This document shows, piece by piece, positions 52,901 through 63,725 of a DNA stretch of 64,000 nucleotides (within the stretch, counting starts at the first letter, position 1; the number at the start of each line of letters is the position of its first letter). The translations under genes were made by a program, and so were the position numbers. Under the pieces are notes generated by a model, which did not search any database, was not told the origin of the DNA, and saw only the letters and a list, made by a program, of their open reading frames with translations. The stretch comes from Tubiluchus corallicola (lineage: Eukaryota > Priapulida > Priapulimorpha > Priapulimorphida > Tubiluchidae), in assembly GCA_030141605.1 (NCBI GenBank), contig JAQGDQ010000173.1, forward strand, positions 35,001 to 99,000, in the 5' to 3' direction.

Positions 52901-55900
52901 TGCAACCTTGAGTTTGCTATTAATGTTGTAAACTTTGCTGCTTTGCCTTCACACTGAATCATCAGTGTTGTCGGAAGAGTTTCTGAATTCATCGCAGTCA
53001 TTTGTTGAAATTATTTAACATTATTGTTTTTTATTGCTAGCGATGTTAATTATCTTTCGTCATCTGCACCTCCTGCTGCATCCGAGTGGTCGAACCTTCT
53101 GCGTCCGTTACGTGGCAGGGAGCCAGAGGGGATGTGGAATCTTTTGTCCATTGTTAGAGAACTCTACCGCAGGAATGATGGCAATGCTATGCCGCTGTTG
53201 GAAATATTAACAGAAGAATGCATGGCTTGCGAACAGGTGTGCATTTCTCTGTGTTGGAGTATAGAATTTTTACATGTCATTTTAGTGATTCTACGTGTGA
53301 TTCTTGCATACTGACTTAATTTTTCTCTTCTACATGATGCTAAAATTTAATTTTTTGACAGGTGGAGTTGTGAGCACAGATGTCAGACATTTTTCTCAAA
53401 CCACTTCCGGGGAAAAAAAGTTGCAAATCATCTCGTTGTTCGTACAGTTCCAATGTTGTCATTTATTTTCAGATTTTGGTCTGGTGGTTTGTCACTAAGG
53501 TTTCCATATGCCATGGTGGTACAGGCCTGGGCAGCCGTGGTCAAAATAACTCTACAAGCGGATCATCTCAGCATGCGTGCTCGAGCCTGTGCGATGAGAT
53601 AGTGTCGCTGTGGCGTTTAGCAACACTAAATCCGGCCAATTCTCCGCAGCAACGAGAAGAGTTGTCTAAACAATTTAAAGACTGGCACCTGAAGACATTG
53701 GACAAGGTCAGAACTTGGAAATGAAATGTCATTCATGTTTTAAATAAATTAGAACTGAATGTGAATTAACGTTGCTCCGGATATACTATTTTGCCGGATA
53801 GCGAATACCTGATATCATCGAATGTTTCCTCAAATTGATTTCCGGATTCGGATTATAACCGGATGGGTTAGCTAAATTCGGATCGAAGATGCGGATCAGT
53901 TCGGATGATGAAAAATTAGTAAATGTTTGCAAACTTTAGCATTTTCATTTAGCTTATCATCTTAAAAGACCTAGCCCGAAGATATGCCATATTACCACAC
54001 ACAAACGAAAAAATGTGTGTAAAATTTTCATTTTGAAAACACATTTTCGGCTGCTAAATTATTCGAAAACCATTTTCAATTGCACATTACGGAAATCGGA
54101 TAGCGGATATTTGCGAATACCAAATTTTTATAACTACTGATACGAATACCTGAAAAGTCTCGCGAATATCACCATTTTCGGATACGAATCTGATATCCGG
54201 AGCAACACTACTGTAAAGTAAATTTTTACTCTAGCCGCACGTGTGTTTCATTTAAAGAATTTTTTTGCAGGAATGTGTAAATAATAGAAGACTAGCAAAG
54301 CCCCGCAAAAAATTTTGCGTATAAATACACTTATAATCTAAAATACGCGAACATCCTACATAGTGCTCGTTTACTTCCCTACCGCAAAGTCAGCAGCAGC
54401 AGCTTTTACTGAATTAAAGTTATAAGGTTATAAGCAGAGTATAATGGATGACAAGCGAAAATTGCCAAAAATAGAACATCTAATTAACTCGTCGCTATTC
54501 CTCTTGGTGGACGTGTCCTATAATATAGCCCACATCATTGTGTAGCTCTGTCCTTCCTCTTTCTAAACAGCCATATATCTCCTTCCATGAATCCCACAAA
54601 GCGTCGCTAGAACGTTTTTTCCGCATGCTGTTTGGTCAAAATTTCCAAAAAATCCTGAGTTGTGTCCGGGAAAACGTCCGTTACAGGACGCCGTGACCTC
54701 TCGCAAATTCTAAATTTGCCTACTACACCCACCGCTGAACGGGCTATCTATCCATAGCCAGCACCACCCATGGCCCGTTCCCGTTCTCCAGATCTCAGAC
54801 ATATGACTTTTGCAAAAAAACGGTCCCAATGGACGACACTAGATCGAGACCTTTCGTTTGATGTATAGATCGCCGCAAATGGTACCGCCGTTGCTGCTGT
54901 AGCCTCGAATCTTATATATATATAAATATATTAAGCCCATACCAGTAGAATTAATATATACGATCTTGTGCCGTTTATGTCTTTGTAAAGTTTTTGCAAA
55001 AGTATAGTTTAGAACCAATTTTAATTTAGTTTATTATAAATTCCATAGAGATATAGTTTTGCTTTGTTTTCTAAAGTCTGGCATTTATTTAGCTAAATTA
55101 TTCACAATAAAATATTCCGGTCGTTAGACTTCTCTTCAATCTTTGTCATCTTAGAAATTATATTGCAGATGTCGCGTTTGATGAAGATTCACGAGGAGTC
55201 GAAAAGTCCGGAGTATGTTATTGTGAAGACAATGCATTGAAAGCAGTAAATGCGATATTTTTTTGATGGTGCGTGTGTATTTTCATAGGTATGCAAGGCC
55301 CGTAGCAACAATAATCAAACGGTGAAGAAATCTGATATAGAGATTTTTCCCGGATTTAAGCCAGCAATGGAAGCAGCATTACTTGACTGGAATGATTACC
55401 CAATATCAGTACGTTTTTTTACTCGTGTTTAAGTCCGCACAGTTGATACGGCTGATGCACAGATGATGGTGTAGACGGGTGTTAATTATGAAGCATCATT
55501 TTCACTCAGGTGTAAGCAGCAAGTGTTCAGGGCCGGAACTAGATCTGGCAAGCGGGGGTGGGGGGCGAGGTATCCGAAGTGGTTAAATAATGGTTAAGCC
55601 AATTTTAACCCCTTTTATACTGCATGCAGGCCTATAATTAGCGTGTGTAGGACGGCGTAGCGGACAGAGCAATAATGAGAAAATTAACTCTCAGTTAACC
55701 TAACGTTATTAATGTGCCTCTAACTAAATTGTTATTTACAGAAATTTATCACACACAAGTTTTAAGAAAATAATACACTGAAGCTAATTTTAATTCATAT
55801 TGAAAATGATTACATGTGAACTGCAATTTTCACTACAAAAAAAAATTGTCCAATTTTGCAGGGGGGGCGCAAATTTCGACAAGGGGGCGCCCCCTCCCCC

Positions 55901-58900
55901 TCGCTCCCCCTAGTGCCGCCCCTGCAAGTGTTGGCATTGTGCATTCCAGCAAAATGTGAGGTTAAGCAGCTCATTAACTTATGCTTGTATAATATTACAT
56001 TTGAGTCAAGATTGCCAAATGACCTTCTCTGGAGGAATGGCAATGTCGCACTGTTTTTTGCTCTGTCCTTTTGATTTAATAATGCGTAATTTATTTTAGG
56101 GAATCACTTATAATCAGATGTCGGCTCACCGGTTGGCACTAAACCTACATCATCATGCACAAGTGACCGACGTGGCTCCGTGTCACTTTACTTACTTTAC
56201 ATCAAAAGCTAGCGTGGGTCGTCGATCGCCGTGCGTGTACTCACGAAGCAGATCACCCAACAAGCATTCAGCAGAATCATTGTCGTGCGCTGACAAACGT
56301 TTACACGTAAACCGTGTGCTTAACGGACAGCTGAAGTCTCAACGAAGCTCTTCCAGCAGCGAAGGTTTCTGTGAGAACGACAACGACACAGGCGTGCCAC
56401 TGCCACCTTACGGGTCGCTGGTGATCAGACATGGTTCCGATTCCAGTCTAAATGACATCGAAACGCCAGATGTCGGCTTGGCGGAGAGATTACGTCCTTT
56501 GCCTAGCATCTGCATGAGAAAAAGATCCAATAGTGCTGGTCCGTGCAGCTTCGGTTTTAATAGCGGTATGTCCACGTCTTTACGTTTTCTTAATGTTTTT
56601 CGACACTAAATGGTTTTTTTCACATTAAAAAGTTACAGGTTTGTCACCTCTGTGCAAATCTGTAGTGAAAAAAGTACGAGAAAAAAATGTGATTGTTATG
56701 AGAAAACAAAAATTGTCAAGATGAAATGGTGTTACGTAGCAACTGTTAATATAGGTTTTACATGTCAAATGTAGACCTGCGTTAACTCAAATGTAGATTT
56801 AGGTAATTCAAATGTGTCTTGGTAACTCAAATGTAGACTTAGGTAGTTCAAATGTGTTAACAATGGTTTTCAACAAATCTTGAGCGCTTATGGGAAGTCA
56901 AATGTGACATTGGTATCTCAAATGTGGATAGGTGTTAAAGTTTAAGGATGTTAAATTTAATCTTCTTTAATTTCAATTTAATAATTGCTCCTAAGTTGAA
57001 ATAACAACGTTATAGGCCTACTAATAGATGCACTATCTTTGGTTTATCTTTTTCTAATTTGTACCTAAATAACTTAATTACCGATTCATTCAAAGTACGG
57101 CATCTACATTTGACTTACCTAAGTCACATTTGACTTACCAAAACACATTCGCAATTCCTATGTCTACATTTGACTTACCTAAGTCACATTTGAACTTTCC
57201 TGTGTCTACATTTGACGTGTAAAACGTATAACAACAAAATCAGGAAGAAGTGGTCGAGACTGATAGCAACTCTTCAAGAGTGGTAGAGAATATTTCGATT
57301 TTGTTTGTCTTGTTATAATTTTTGAAACATGAACAATTATCTGTTTAACGACTTTAACGTACGCAAGCTTCTTATTTACTGCGTTTTGTGGTTTTTGTGA
57401 ATTCAGTGACAGTCAGCAAAAATGATGCCATGAACTATATTTCTAAAGTGATGTAATTATGTAAGCAGAATGAATGAATTTTGTTTTATGAGTAGGAGGA
57501 GGCGCCAGCAAAGAGGTGGAAAATGAGGGAGCAGCTGGCGGATGCCTGCGACGGCGCGTTCGCAACAAAAGCGGCTCAGAGCGCTCGCGGGAGCGAGTTC
57601 CGGATGCCAACTTTGCCGGATTTGTAACAAATGATGAGTCACAACCAAGCAGTGATGAGTATCAGGTATGGAAACTATTTAATGAAAAACATACCATTAC
57701 AAATATGAAAATGGTAGTTTTAACATGCAGGAAGTTTGTGCTTGTTGTAATCAGGTTTGGTCTGTACCAACTGCTATTCAAATATGAGATTTATTAAGGT
57801 GATAAATATATTAGATTATTTTAAACGTAACATTTTTAAACATTTATTTTAGGTGTACAATTATGATCCTCGTGGTAAAACATTAGCGCCATTTTCGGAG
57901 AAAAACAAAGACAAAAAAGACGACGACAGAGCAAACATATTTGCAAATATCAGAATGACGGAGGACAAAATGGAAATCTTATTTGCACGCGCAGAAGCTT
58001 TGCATGGTCACGGTCACAGTCGCGAGGCCGTGAAGCTGGCCGTACAATTAGCCGAGGAAATGCTGACCAATCCCCTAGATTTACTAGCACAGGTACCCGC
58101 GACTCCTACAAAAGGCAAGAAAAAGAAGAACCAAGGAGCTATGTTGAAAATAAGGTGAACTTTTGAAGATTCGTGTCAAGAAAACTTAAGTGAACTATCT
58201 TGTTGCCTGTTTGTGGTCAATAATTGATCTGAAGTTCAACAGTTTCTTGATTTTAATTGTGATAATGTAAATACTGACATCATTAATTCAGTTTCAATAA
58301 ACAAACAAAATTATTTCCGTTTTGTGAAAACTGAAAACTTTTAGAAATCATTGTTTTGTTTCGAAGGATCAATGTAATAATATTTCAGTAGCGTATTTGT
58401 ATAATAACATATAACAAAAAAATTATGTTTTCTTTTGAGACACAAAGTGCTGCATTAGACTAGCTAAGAGGTATGTGTGGAACCAAAATGCCATTCTGAG
58501 GAGGTATGAAATTGTATTTTGTAAAATGAAGCGTGTTACAGGAAACACTATAGTTTTTCTATAAAATGTTGGTTAGAGCAGAAATAGTGTTTAAAGTTGG
58601 GATGTTTGGTTTATAGTACACAAGCAAGCAATACGCTGTCAAAAGCTGCATTTCTTTGCACGGTTCTGTCGGAAGATATTCAACATTTTCATCTGGCATT
58701 TAAAATTGGACTGTTTGGTCTAGAGCTACCACGCCCACCTGCTTCTAGTAAAATTCTGGAGGTATGTTGTGTTGTAGTACTATCAAAGCAATTTTGTCTA
58801 GTCGCTGAACAGACAGTTTCTAGTTCGAGGAACATTTAGCGACGTCACTTGGTGAAGTAGTCAAGTTCTTGTATTCAACTGCTTGTGTGCCATCTCATAG

Positions 58901-61900
58901 TTATTTTAATGCAATTGTATCGGCCTTTCTAACCCCGTTTGTTTGTTTGTTTGTTTGTTTCCCATCGTTTTCGTGTTTTAAACGCATCACACTGAAATTT
59001 CCGCAGTGAATCTCAGACATGATGTCTAACATTTTTCTTTGGAGCTGTTTCTGTATGTGTTGAATTCTGAACCAGCATGTGTTTTCATCTTGACCAGGGG
59101 TGTGCAAATTATCTGACTAGCCGGGCCACATTAAACTTTACGCAATTCCTGCGGGCCACAGGCAGTTTGATCAAGGAGCCAAGTACAGAAAGGCCTAATA
59201 ACGATTTTTTTTTGCATCCGACCTGCGTACATCTTCACTACTACACTCAAGAAACTATTTTAGAAGTTATTAAAATTTAAATTACAAACCATATATTTCT
59301 ACTTTCAGGACAGATAATGGTAATTTCATTGCAATGCATATTAGTAATGTGTATCACACAGTCTGTGTAGTACAGTGACATTAAGCTACAACCGTCTTGT
59401 AAGGGTTAATGGCATCCGACCTTGTAGAAAAATACTACCCGCACTATGTTTGGCACGGACTTCAGCTGGATACAATCAATTAATTGCCCGGGCCGCACTT
59501 TCATTAGGTTGACAAATGTCTTCGCGGGCCGCACAAATTCTCTCCCCGCAATTTGCACACCCCTGATCTTGACTGTATCTTGCAGAAATTTTATGTACCC
59601 TCATTTAATTTTTTCATGAGGAGGGATTCTTCTTTCAAAATTACAGCAGATTGTTACTCCAAACGTGCATTAATATTTAGTAGCAAATTTTGAATATTTC
59701 ATCAGCGTTGTGCGTTTGTTTAGATTAAGCTTTTAAACCAAGAGTCGGAGCTCGTTGGTTTGCTCAAGCGCATACCGATGAGTCACGCAGAATTGTCGGA
59801 GATCAGAGAAAGGGCAAGTCAGCTACGAGATGGAGCATTGAAGTCTCGTGGGGATGCTCTTCTGCCGCTCATGCTTACTAGTTTCATCTTTGATGCACTG
59901 TGTTCACCACCTATTGGTATGTAAACTATTGGTAGTCATCGTACATGTTAATTCTACTGGTATGGGCTTAATAGATAAGATTCAAGGCTACAGCTCCTAC
60001 GACTGCACCATTTGCGGCAATCTATACATCAAACTAAAGGTTTCGATCTTGTGTCGTGCCTTTGGGGGTTTATTTTTCGAATCGGGCCCACCGCGAGGAA
60101 CGGGGGGCGAAAAACCTCCAAAATGGCCATTTTCGCCCGTTTTTTTGCAAAAGTTATACGTCTGAGATCTGGAGAACGGGAACAGGCCGCGGGCGGTGCT
60201 GGCTATGGATAGATAGCCCGTTCAGCGGTGGGTGTAGTAGGCGTGTTTAGAATTCGCGAGAAGGCCACAGCGTCCCATAACGGGCGTTTTCCCGGACCCA
60301 ACTCGCGATTTTTTCGAAATTTTGACCAAACAGCATGCGGAAAAAACGTTCTGGCTGCGCCTGGTGGGACTCTTGGAAGGAGTTATATAGCTCTTTAGAA
60401 AGAGGAAGAACAGGGCTACACGATGATGTGTGCTCTATTTTAGGACACATCCACCAAAAGGAGTGCAGACGAGTTAATTAGATGTTCTATTTTTGGCAAT
60501 TTTCTGCTTTTTACAAACTCATTGCGCCGCCCTAACCCCGGGAAACGCAAGACAACTGAAAGTGACCAACATGAACCCGCTTATGGCGTTTACAAATCTA
60601 CATAATTGTGCTGCAGCTTTATGCAATTAAATATTTTAAGGTTATTGTTAGTTGTAGCATATTAATGTGTTTCTGTCACATCACAAAACTATTTCTGTCT
60701 GTAATAATGTACCGTTTTTGATGCCGAGAGTGCATGTAGAGGTATGAAAATAATTATACGAAAGATTGGCGCTGGAGTATACAGGGATGAGAATTTTCCA
60801 CGGATACACGGAATTCCGAGTTTTTGGAAGACCAGTAGTGCAATTTTTTTAATCGCGTAAATTCATTGAGAAAATGTTTACGGACCCAGTACATTATTTC
60901 ACAAGCTGACCGCTAGTTGGCAGGCCGTCACTTTGTTTACATCACGTACATCAGTGTAACCACGTGTACATCTCTATGTATAAAAATATAGAATCAATTG
61001 TGCGGAGTTATTTGAGTTAATTGCAGACAGTTTTTATATACTTTTGCATAGGAGCGGCCAGTACTTAGGTATTTTTGAGACAATTAGGTATCATGTATCC
61101 TTGATAGTTGGGTATTTTAAATTATGCATGAAACAAGGTAACTGATATTGTAAGTCCACTTAGAGGTTCTCTATGGTCACAAAATTGCACCAAAGCCCCT
61201 GGCCTGTTTCAGAGTTTTTGCAATTTGTCATTCTCTTCCCAGAGGTATAACCCTGTGCTTGATCAATCTGTGCAATATAGTATATTATAAGCGTAGTGCA
61301 AGAAGCCTGACCTTGTGTTTGTTTCAAGGAATGACGACTTTATTATTTAGTCAAATTTTTTTTCAGAGCTTTTATTGGTAGAGGAAAGGTCAGCTTTTGT
61401 GTTTAACCTTATAGCTCTAAAGCAGGGGTGTGCAGATTATCTGACTAGCCGGGCCACATTAAAGTTTCCCCGCAATTTCTGCGGGCCACAGGCAGTTTGA
61501 TCAAGGAGCCAAGTACAGAAAGGCCTAATAACGATTTTTTTTGCATCCGACCTGCGTACATCATTACTACTACACTCAAGAAACTGTTTTAGAAGTTATT
61601 GAAATTTATATTACAAACCATATATTTCTACTTTCAGGACAGATAGTGGTAATTTCATTGCAATGCATATTAGTAATGTGTATCACACAGTCTGTGTAGT
61701 ACAGTGACATTAAACTACAACCGTCTTGTAAGGGTTAATGGCATCCGACCTAGTAGAAAAAAACTACCCGCGCTATCTTTGGGATCATGGCACAGACTTC
61801 AGCTGGATACACTCAATTAATCGCCTGGGCCGCACTTTCATTAGGTTGACAAATCTCTTCGCGGGCCGCACAAATTCTCTTGGTGGGCCGCAAGTGGCCC

Positions 61901-63668
61901 ACGGGCCGCAATTTGCACACCCCTGGTTTAAAGCCAAAATTTCTTTCATCACTGAATCTTGTTTGTGAGAAAGCTGATAAAAACAGAAAATGTCGTACGT
62001 GAAAATCAAATTCGGTCTGCGACTTTTCCTAAAGCGTTTTGGTTTTTTTAGGTACCGGACGAGGTAATGGAAGCTCTTACGCCGGCTATAGGGCAGCTGG
62101 TGATGAAGAGCTGGGATTCAAAGCCGCAGTTGCTGCATTAGGACTAAAAGCTAATGTGTCCGAGGCTGACCATCCATTGCTCTGTGAGGGAACTAGACGA
62201 CAGCGTGGTGAACTTGCCGTTGCTCTCTTGGTTCACTACAAAGATGATCAGGAGAAAATAACAAAGGTGCTTTCATACTGTGCTTGTTTAGTGAGTGACG
62301 TTGCGTTACGTTCCCGGCAGTGAGCTAAGGATGACCACTTATTCATGCAACATGTAAAATAATGTCCTGCACCGCGATTTGTCTTTCTTTTCTTCTCATA
62401 TTCCTTGTATTTTTTGTTTAATTTTCTTCCCAGGTATTTTTCATTTCTTCAGCCATTTTTCTTCTTAGCCATTTTTGACTTGCGTGATTACTTTTTACTT
62501 CATTGTCTTGCTTCTTCTTCTTTCTTTTATTTTTTTTTTGTCTTTTGATTTTGTTCACTCTTATCTTTTTCCTCCAAGTTTCCGCCAATCTTGTTTTCTT
62601 TTCAGTTTTTCTTTTCCCTTTCTCTATTTTCTTTTTCTTCTCTTTTTCTTGTTCCCTTAAAAAGTTCAATAAACAGATTAAGCAGTTTGCTGCATCGATT
62701 CAAACTTTCATTCTGTGAATTCACGTATCTTTGTCTGATACTTTAAGTATAATTCCTTTAAGCATGCAACTATGCCTAAGGAAGTTGGACTTATTTCATT
62801 TTAGTCGGTGTGATTCATGAAACACAAAATCGTTTTAGTAACGTGCTTAACTTGATGATAGGTTGTGAGGGCAGGTGTCTGTTTGACTGTTCCTGCATAA
62901 GTTTTGCTCCCTGGTACTGGTATAGTCCAAAGGAAAGCGGAGCGATACGTTTGGCACCAGGTTGGTTGCAGGAGCTGCCGGAGTCAGTGAGCATGCTGCA
63001 CTGGTCCGCCTTCGGGGCTCCACTCCTGATTTGGAAGGTTTACTCCTCTACACGTGGCCGTTGGGTCACTTGACCTCTTCCGCCTTCTAGCTGTTGGCTG
63101 CTTGTGCAGCTCCTCCGCCTAGTGTCGAGATACAGTGTAGGCATCCCGCAAGCCTACAGAACCTGGTATTCCTAGGCAGTCATCCATCCAAGTAATAACC
63201 AGGCTCTGCATTGCTTAACTTCGGTGATCAGACGAGAACCGGTGTTTTCAACGTGATTTGGCCGTACTCAGGTCCCTAGTACTATGAGTTCATTAAAGAT
63301 AGAATGCATTTGTACATGTGTGTGGGTGAGAGAAAAAGAGATGAGAATGAGGAGAGAGATACCTGGACAGTGTAATTGGAGAAAAGTGAATGAATTAAAA
63401 ATAGAACACAGAGAAGACAAAATATTGATGGCTTTATGAACTCTGCAATATTCATTTAATGTGACTTTGTCACTGATTGTGCAAAATGGATTACAGGTTA
63501 TGGACAAGTTGTTAGACAAAGATATTCACCAGATGTATAAAGGTCCTCTTCAGAATTCATATTATTCTGCTGGTCAAACTGTGGGATGTGCACTTATGGG
63601 TCAGCAGGCTACGACTAGTAGTAGCAGTTTGGTTGCTGCTCCACCTGTTTCACTGGCTTCAATATCAG
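40989..63668 (+). CDS. ZSWIM8: ZSWIM8 (SWIM-type zinc finger, cullin-RING E3 substrate receptor), N-terminal part, 16 exons
   Basis: In other animals ZSWIM8 (EBAX-1 in nematodes) recruits substrates to a cullin-RING ligase and drives target-directed microRNA degradation by ubiquitinating Argonaute. Exons: 40989-41235, 45752-45905, 47272-47366, 48454-48620, 50046-50235, 51881-52001, 53041-53236, 53473-53706, 55289-55408, 56100-56565, 57496-57665, 57853-58154, 58617-58761, 59724-59916, 62052-62266, 63497-63668. All join in phase, giving 1062 residues; the C-terminal part (human about 1837 aa in total) lies beyond the window. The start is set by the conserved FSFEDSDRFEEDSLC at 20-34. IPFEVVEHFYPPVPEQLQLR follows, then the SWIM finger CxCx6CxH at C199, C201, C208, H210. 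SESLSRLHRDQLQKFAQYLI, PTAQRLLDELLSSQ and ELGFKAAVAALGL match the vertebrate protein closely. Exon 10 is Ser-rich and poorly conserved. Introns carry many repeats; 44735-45751, 45906-46723, 47929-48453 and 48621-49275 show nothing recognisable. Confidence 0.95.
41690..41862 (+). mobile_element. Retroelement 3' end with stem-loop and TTGAA tail
   Basis: GGGTGGCTGACTCGATGATC ... GCCATCCC forms a stem, followed by AATAAAACC and a TTGAATTGAA tail. Similar ends occur at 42370-42511 and 44080-44190. This is typical of a CR1/L2-like LINE or its SINE partner. ZSWIM8 intron 1. Confidence 0.55.
42370..42511 (+). mobile_element. Retroelement 3' end with stem-loop and TTGAT tail
   Basis: GGGGTGGC ... GCCACCCC is a perfect 8-bp stem around CGATAACGCATGTTCTT. 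A TGATTTGATTTGATTTGA tail follows. ZSWIM8 intron 1. Confidence 0.6.
43096..43600 (-). mobile_element. LINE 3' end, minus-strand copy of the 51091-51845 family
   Basis: On the minus strand it carries the last codons KKTVKKEIFQKY and a stop, then a 3' UTR matching 51331-51845, including a C-run (G-run on plus at 43383-43391) and the AATAAATAAACTTACAACTT end. ZSWIM8 intron 1. Confidence 0.8.
44080..44190 (+). mobile_element. Retroelement 3' end with stem-loop
   Basis: GGGGTGAG ... CTCGCCCC stem around AGTAGATGACCTACGGTCTT. The sequence after it ends AAATAAATGTCTATGTCTA. Same layout as the ends at 41690 and 42370 with a different stem sequence, where base pairing is kept. Confidence 0.5.
44302..44734 (-). 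mobile_element. MITE with repeated TCAAATGTAGAC motifs, copy 1
   Basis: About 430 bp. The ends TATAGGTTTTACACGTCAAA and TTTGATATGTCAAACCTATA are inverted repeats flanked by TA-rich DNA. Both subterminal regions are packed with TCAAATGTAGAC/TCAAATGTGAC and TTAGGTAA motifs, in opposite orientation at the two ends. Copy 2, inverted, is at 56750-57230. TA target and superfamily (Tc1-like?) are inferred. Confidence 0.75.
46724..47180 (-). mobile_element. TTAA-type MITE (piggyBac-like), copy 2
   Basis: TTAA at 46720-46723 and 47181-47184 flank CCCTTTCATGCCC ... GGGACTGAAAGGG. Inverted relative to 21361-21851. It holds two GTATCCCGTGGGATAC palindromes. ZSWIM8 intron 2. Confidence 0.9.
47489..47928 (+). 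mobile_element. Pogo-like MITE, CAGTCAACCC ends, copy 1
   Basis: TA flanks on both sides. The left end is CAGTCAACCCTTGGTAAACC and the right end CCGGTTTAACGAGGGTCGACTG-type. 440 bp in ZSWIM8 intron 3. The GC-rich right half contains an 82-codon open frame that is also open in copy 2. Confidence 0.88.
49276..49734 (-). mobile_element. hAT MITE, CAGGGGTGTGCAAATT family, copy 2
   Basis: Inverted relative to the other three copies. Exact 8-bp target duplication AGCTAGAG on both sides. ZSWIM8 intron 4. Confidence 0.94.
50363..50812 (+). mobile_element. Pogo-like MITE, CAGTCAACCC ends, copy 2
   Basis: TA flanks. Left end CAGTCAACCCTCGTTAAACT, right end TTTAACGAGGGTTGACTG. About 90% like copy 1 and in the same orientation; ZSWIM8 intron 5, about 130 bp after the exon 5 donor. 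Confidence 0.9.
51091..51845 (+). mobile_element. LINE 3' fragment with C-terminal reverse-transcriptase tail
   Basis: The plus-strand frame reads RYNTRHNEYIPRRCRTNMAK, then FMGPVLWNRLSRN, then TFKKTVRKEIFQKY and a stop at 51328-51330. This is the standard C-terminal tail of CR1-type LINEs. The 3' UTR includes a duplicated piece around TTCTTAGTTCTCGCTCCATT and a C-run at about 51541-51554. It ends GGAAATAAATACTTATATAA, 40 bp before ZSWIM8 exon 6. Confidence 0.85.
52013..52465. repeat. 114-bp tandem repeat, about 4 units
   Basis: Units start ATAACTGAATAATTTTAGTA (first one ATAGCTG) at 52013, 52127, 52241 and 52355. The array begins about 12 bp after the donor of ZSWIM8 exon 6. Units are nearly identical. 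Confidence 0.95.
53767..54210. mobile_element. hAT-like MITE, GTTGCTCCGGATAT ends
   Basis: Left end TAACGTTGCTCCGGATAT, right end ATATCCGGAGCAACACTA, inverted. Flanks ATGTGAAT and CTGTAAAG match at 5 of 8 bases, so the duplication is weak. The interior repeats CGGATA/TCGGAT/GCGAATA motifs many times. ZSWIM8 intron 8. Confidence 0.7.
54291..54932 (-). mobile_element. Unclassified repeat with ACTAGC/CCCCGC end and (TA)n end, copy 1
   Basis: Starts (plus) ACTAGCAAAGCCCCGC and ends in a TATATATATA run. The reverse complement matches 59964-60535 over about 500 bp, e.g. GGTGCTGGCTATGGATAGAT and CCCGTTCAGCGGTGGGTGTA. No terminal inverted repeats and no reading frame. ZSWIM8 intron 8. Confidence 0.6.
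55528..55924. mobile_element. hAT-like MITE with CAGGGCCGG end
   Basis: Left end CAGGGCCGGAACTAG, right end CTAGTGCCGCCCCTG, inverted. Exact 8-bp target duplication CAAGTGTT on both sides. G-run/C-run subterminal stretches can pair (GGGGGGCG with CGCCCCCT). ZSWIM8 intron 9. Confidence 0.9.
56750..57230 (+). mobile_element. MITE with repeated TCAAATGTAGAC motifs, copy 2
   Basis: Inverted relative to 44302-44734. Ends TATAGGTTTTACATGTCAAA and TTTGACGTGTAAAACGTATA. Same subterminal motif clusters. ZSWIM8 intron 10. Confidence 0.78.
59095..59565 (+). mobile_element. hAT MITE, CAGGGGTGTGCAAATT family, copy 3
   Basis: Exact 8-bp target duplication ATCTTGAC on both sides. Slightly deleted in the GGGCCGC-rich right end. 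ZSWIM8 intron 13; a (TTTG)n run is nearby at about 58938-58962. Confidence 0.94.
59964..60535 (+). mobile_element. Unclassified repeat, copy 2 (inverse of 54291-54932)
   Basis: Begins near TAAGATTCAAGGCTACAGCT and runs through CTCATTTTTGG-poor, GC-richer DNA to TTCTATTTTTGGCAATTTTC. It has an extra segment (about 60060-60140, GGGGGTTTATTTTTCGAATC to CATTTTCGCCCGT) absent from copy 1. ZSWIM8 intron 14. Confidence 0.6.
60782..61242 (-). mobile_element. MITE, CAGGGATGAGAAT family, copy 4
   Basis: Left end CAGGGATGAGAAT, right end ATTCTCTTCCCAG, two changes from the perfect terminus. Flanks AGTATA and AGGTAT only roughly match. ZSWIM8 intron 14. Confidence 0.82.
61423..61925 (+). mobile_element. 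hAT MITE, CAGGGGTGTGCAAATT family, copy 4
   Basis: Left end CAGGGGTGTGCAGATT, right end AATTTGCACACCCCTG. Flanks CTCTAAAG and GTTTAAAG match at 6 of 8. It lies about 130 bp before ZSWIM8 exon 15. Confidence 0.92.
62385..62660 (+). repeat. Pyrimidine-rich tract in ZSWIM8 intron 15
   Basis: Long T/C-rich stretch (TTTTCTTTTCCC-type). The Lys/Glu-rich minus frame across it is the complement of the tract and not a gene. Confidence 0.85.
62870..63267 (-). mobile_element. 5S rRNA-derived SINE, copy 2
   Basis: On the minus strand the head (63267-63151) reads GTACGGCCAAATCACGTTGA, CACCGGTTCTCGTC, GATCACCGAAGTTAAGCAAT and TGGATGGATGACTGCC. It is closer to canonical 5S than copy 1 in its first 60 nt. 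The body matches copy 1 to the GGACTATACCAG region near 62925; beyond that the two diverge. ZSWIM8 intron 15. Confidence 0.85.
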
Positions 63669-63725
63669 GTGAGTCCATGATGTTGCTCTTTTCAGTGCTT
63701 TCAATTCATGTTATAAATGTATAGA

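Noticed and set aside
56118-56609. A separate 163-aa gene
   Set aside because: It is ZSWIM8 exon 10 plus intron read-through; the ATG is internal to the exon and the frame joins exons 9 and 11 in phase.
62418-62669. Lys/Glu-rich 83-aa minus-strand frame
   Set aside because: Complement of an intronic pyrimidine tract; low complexity.
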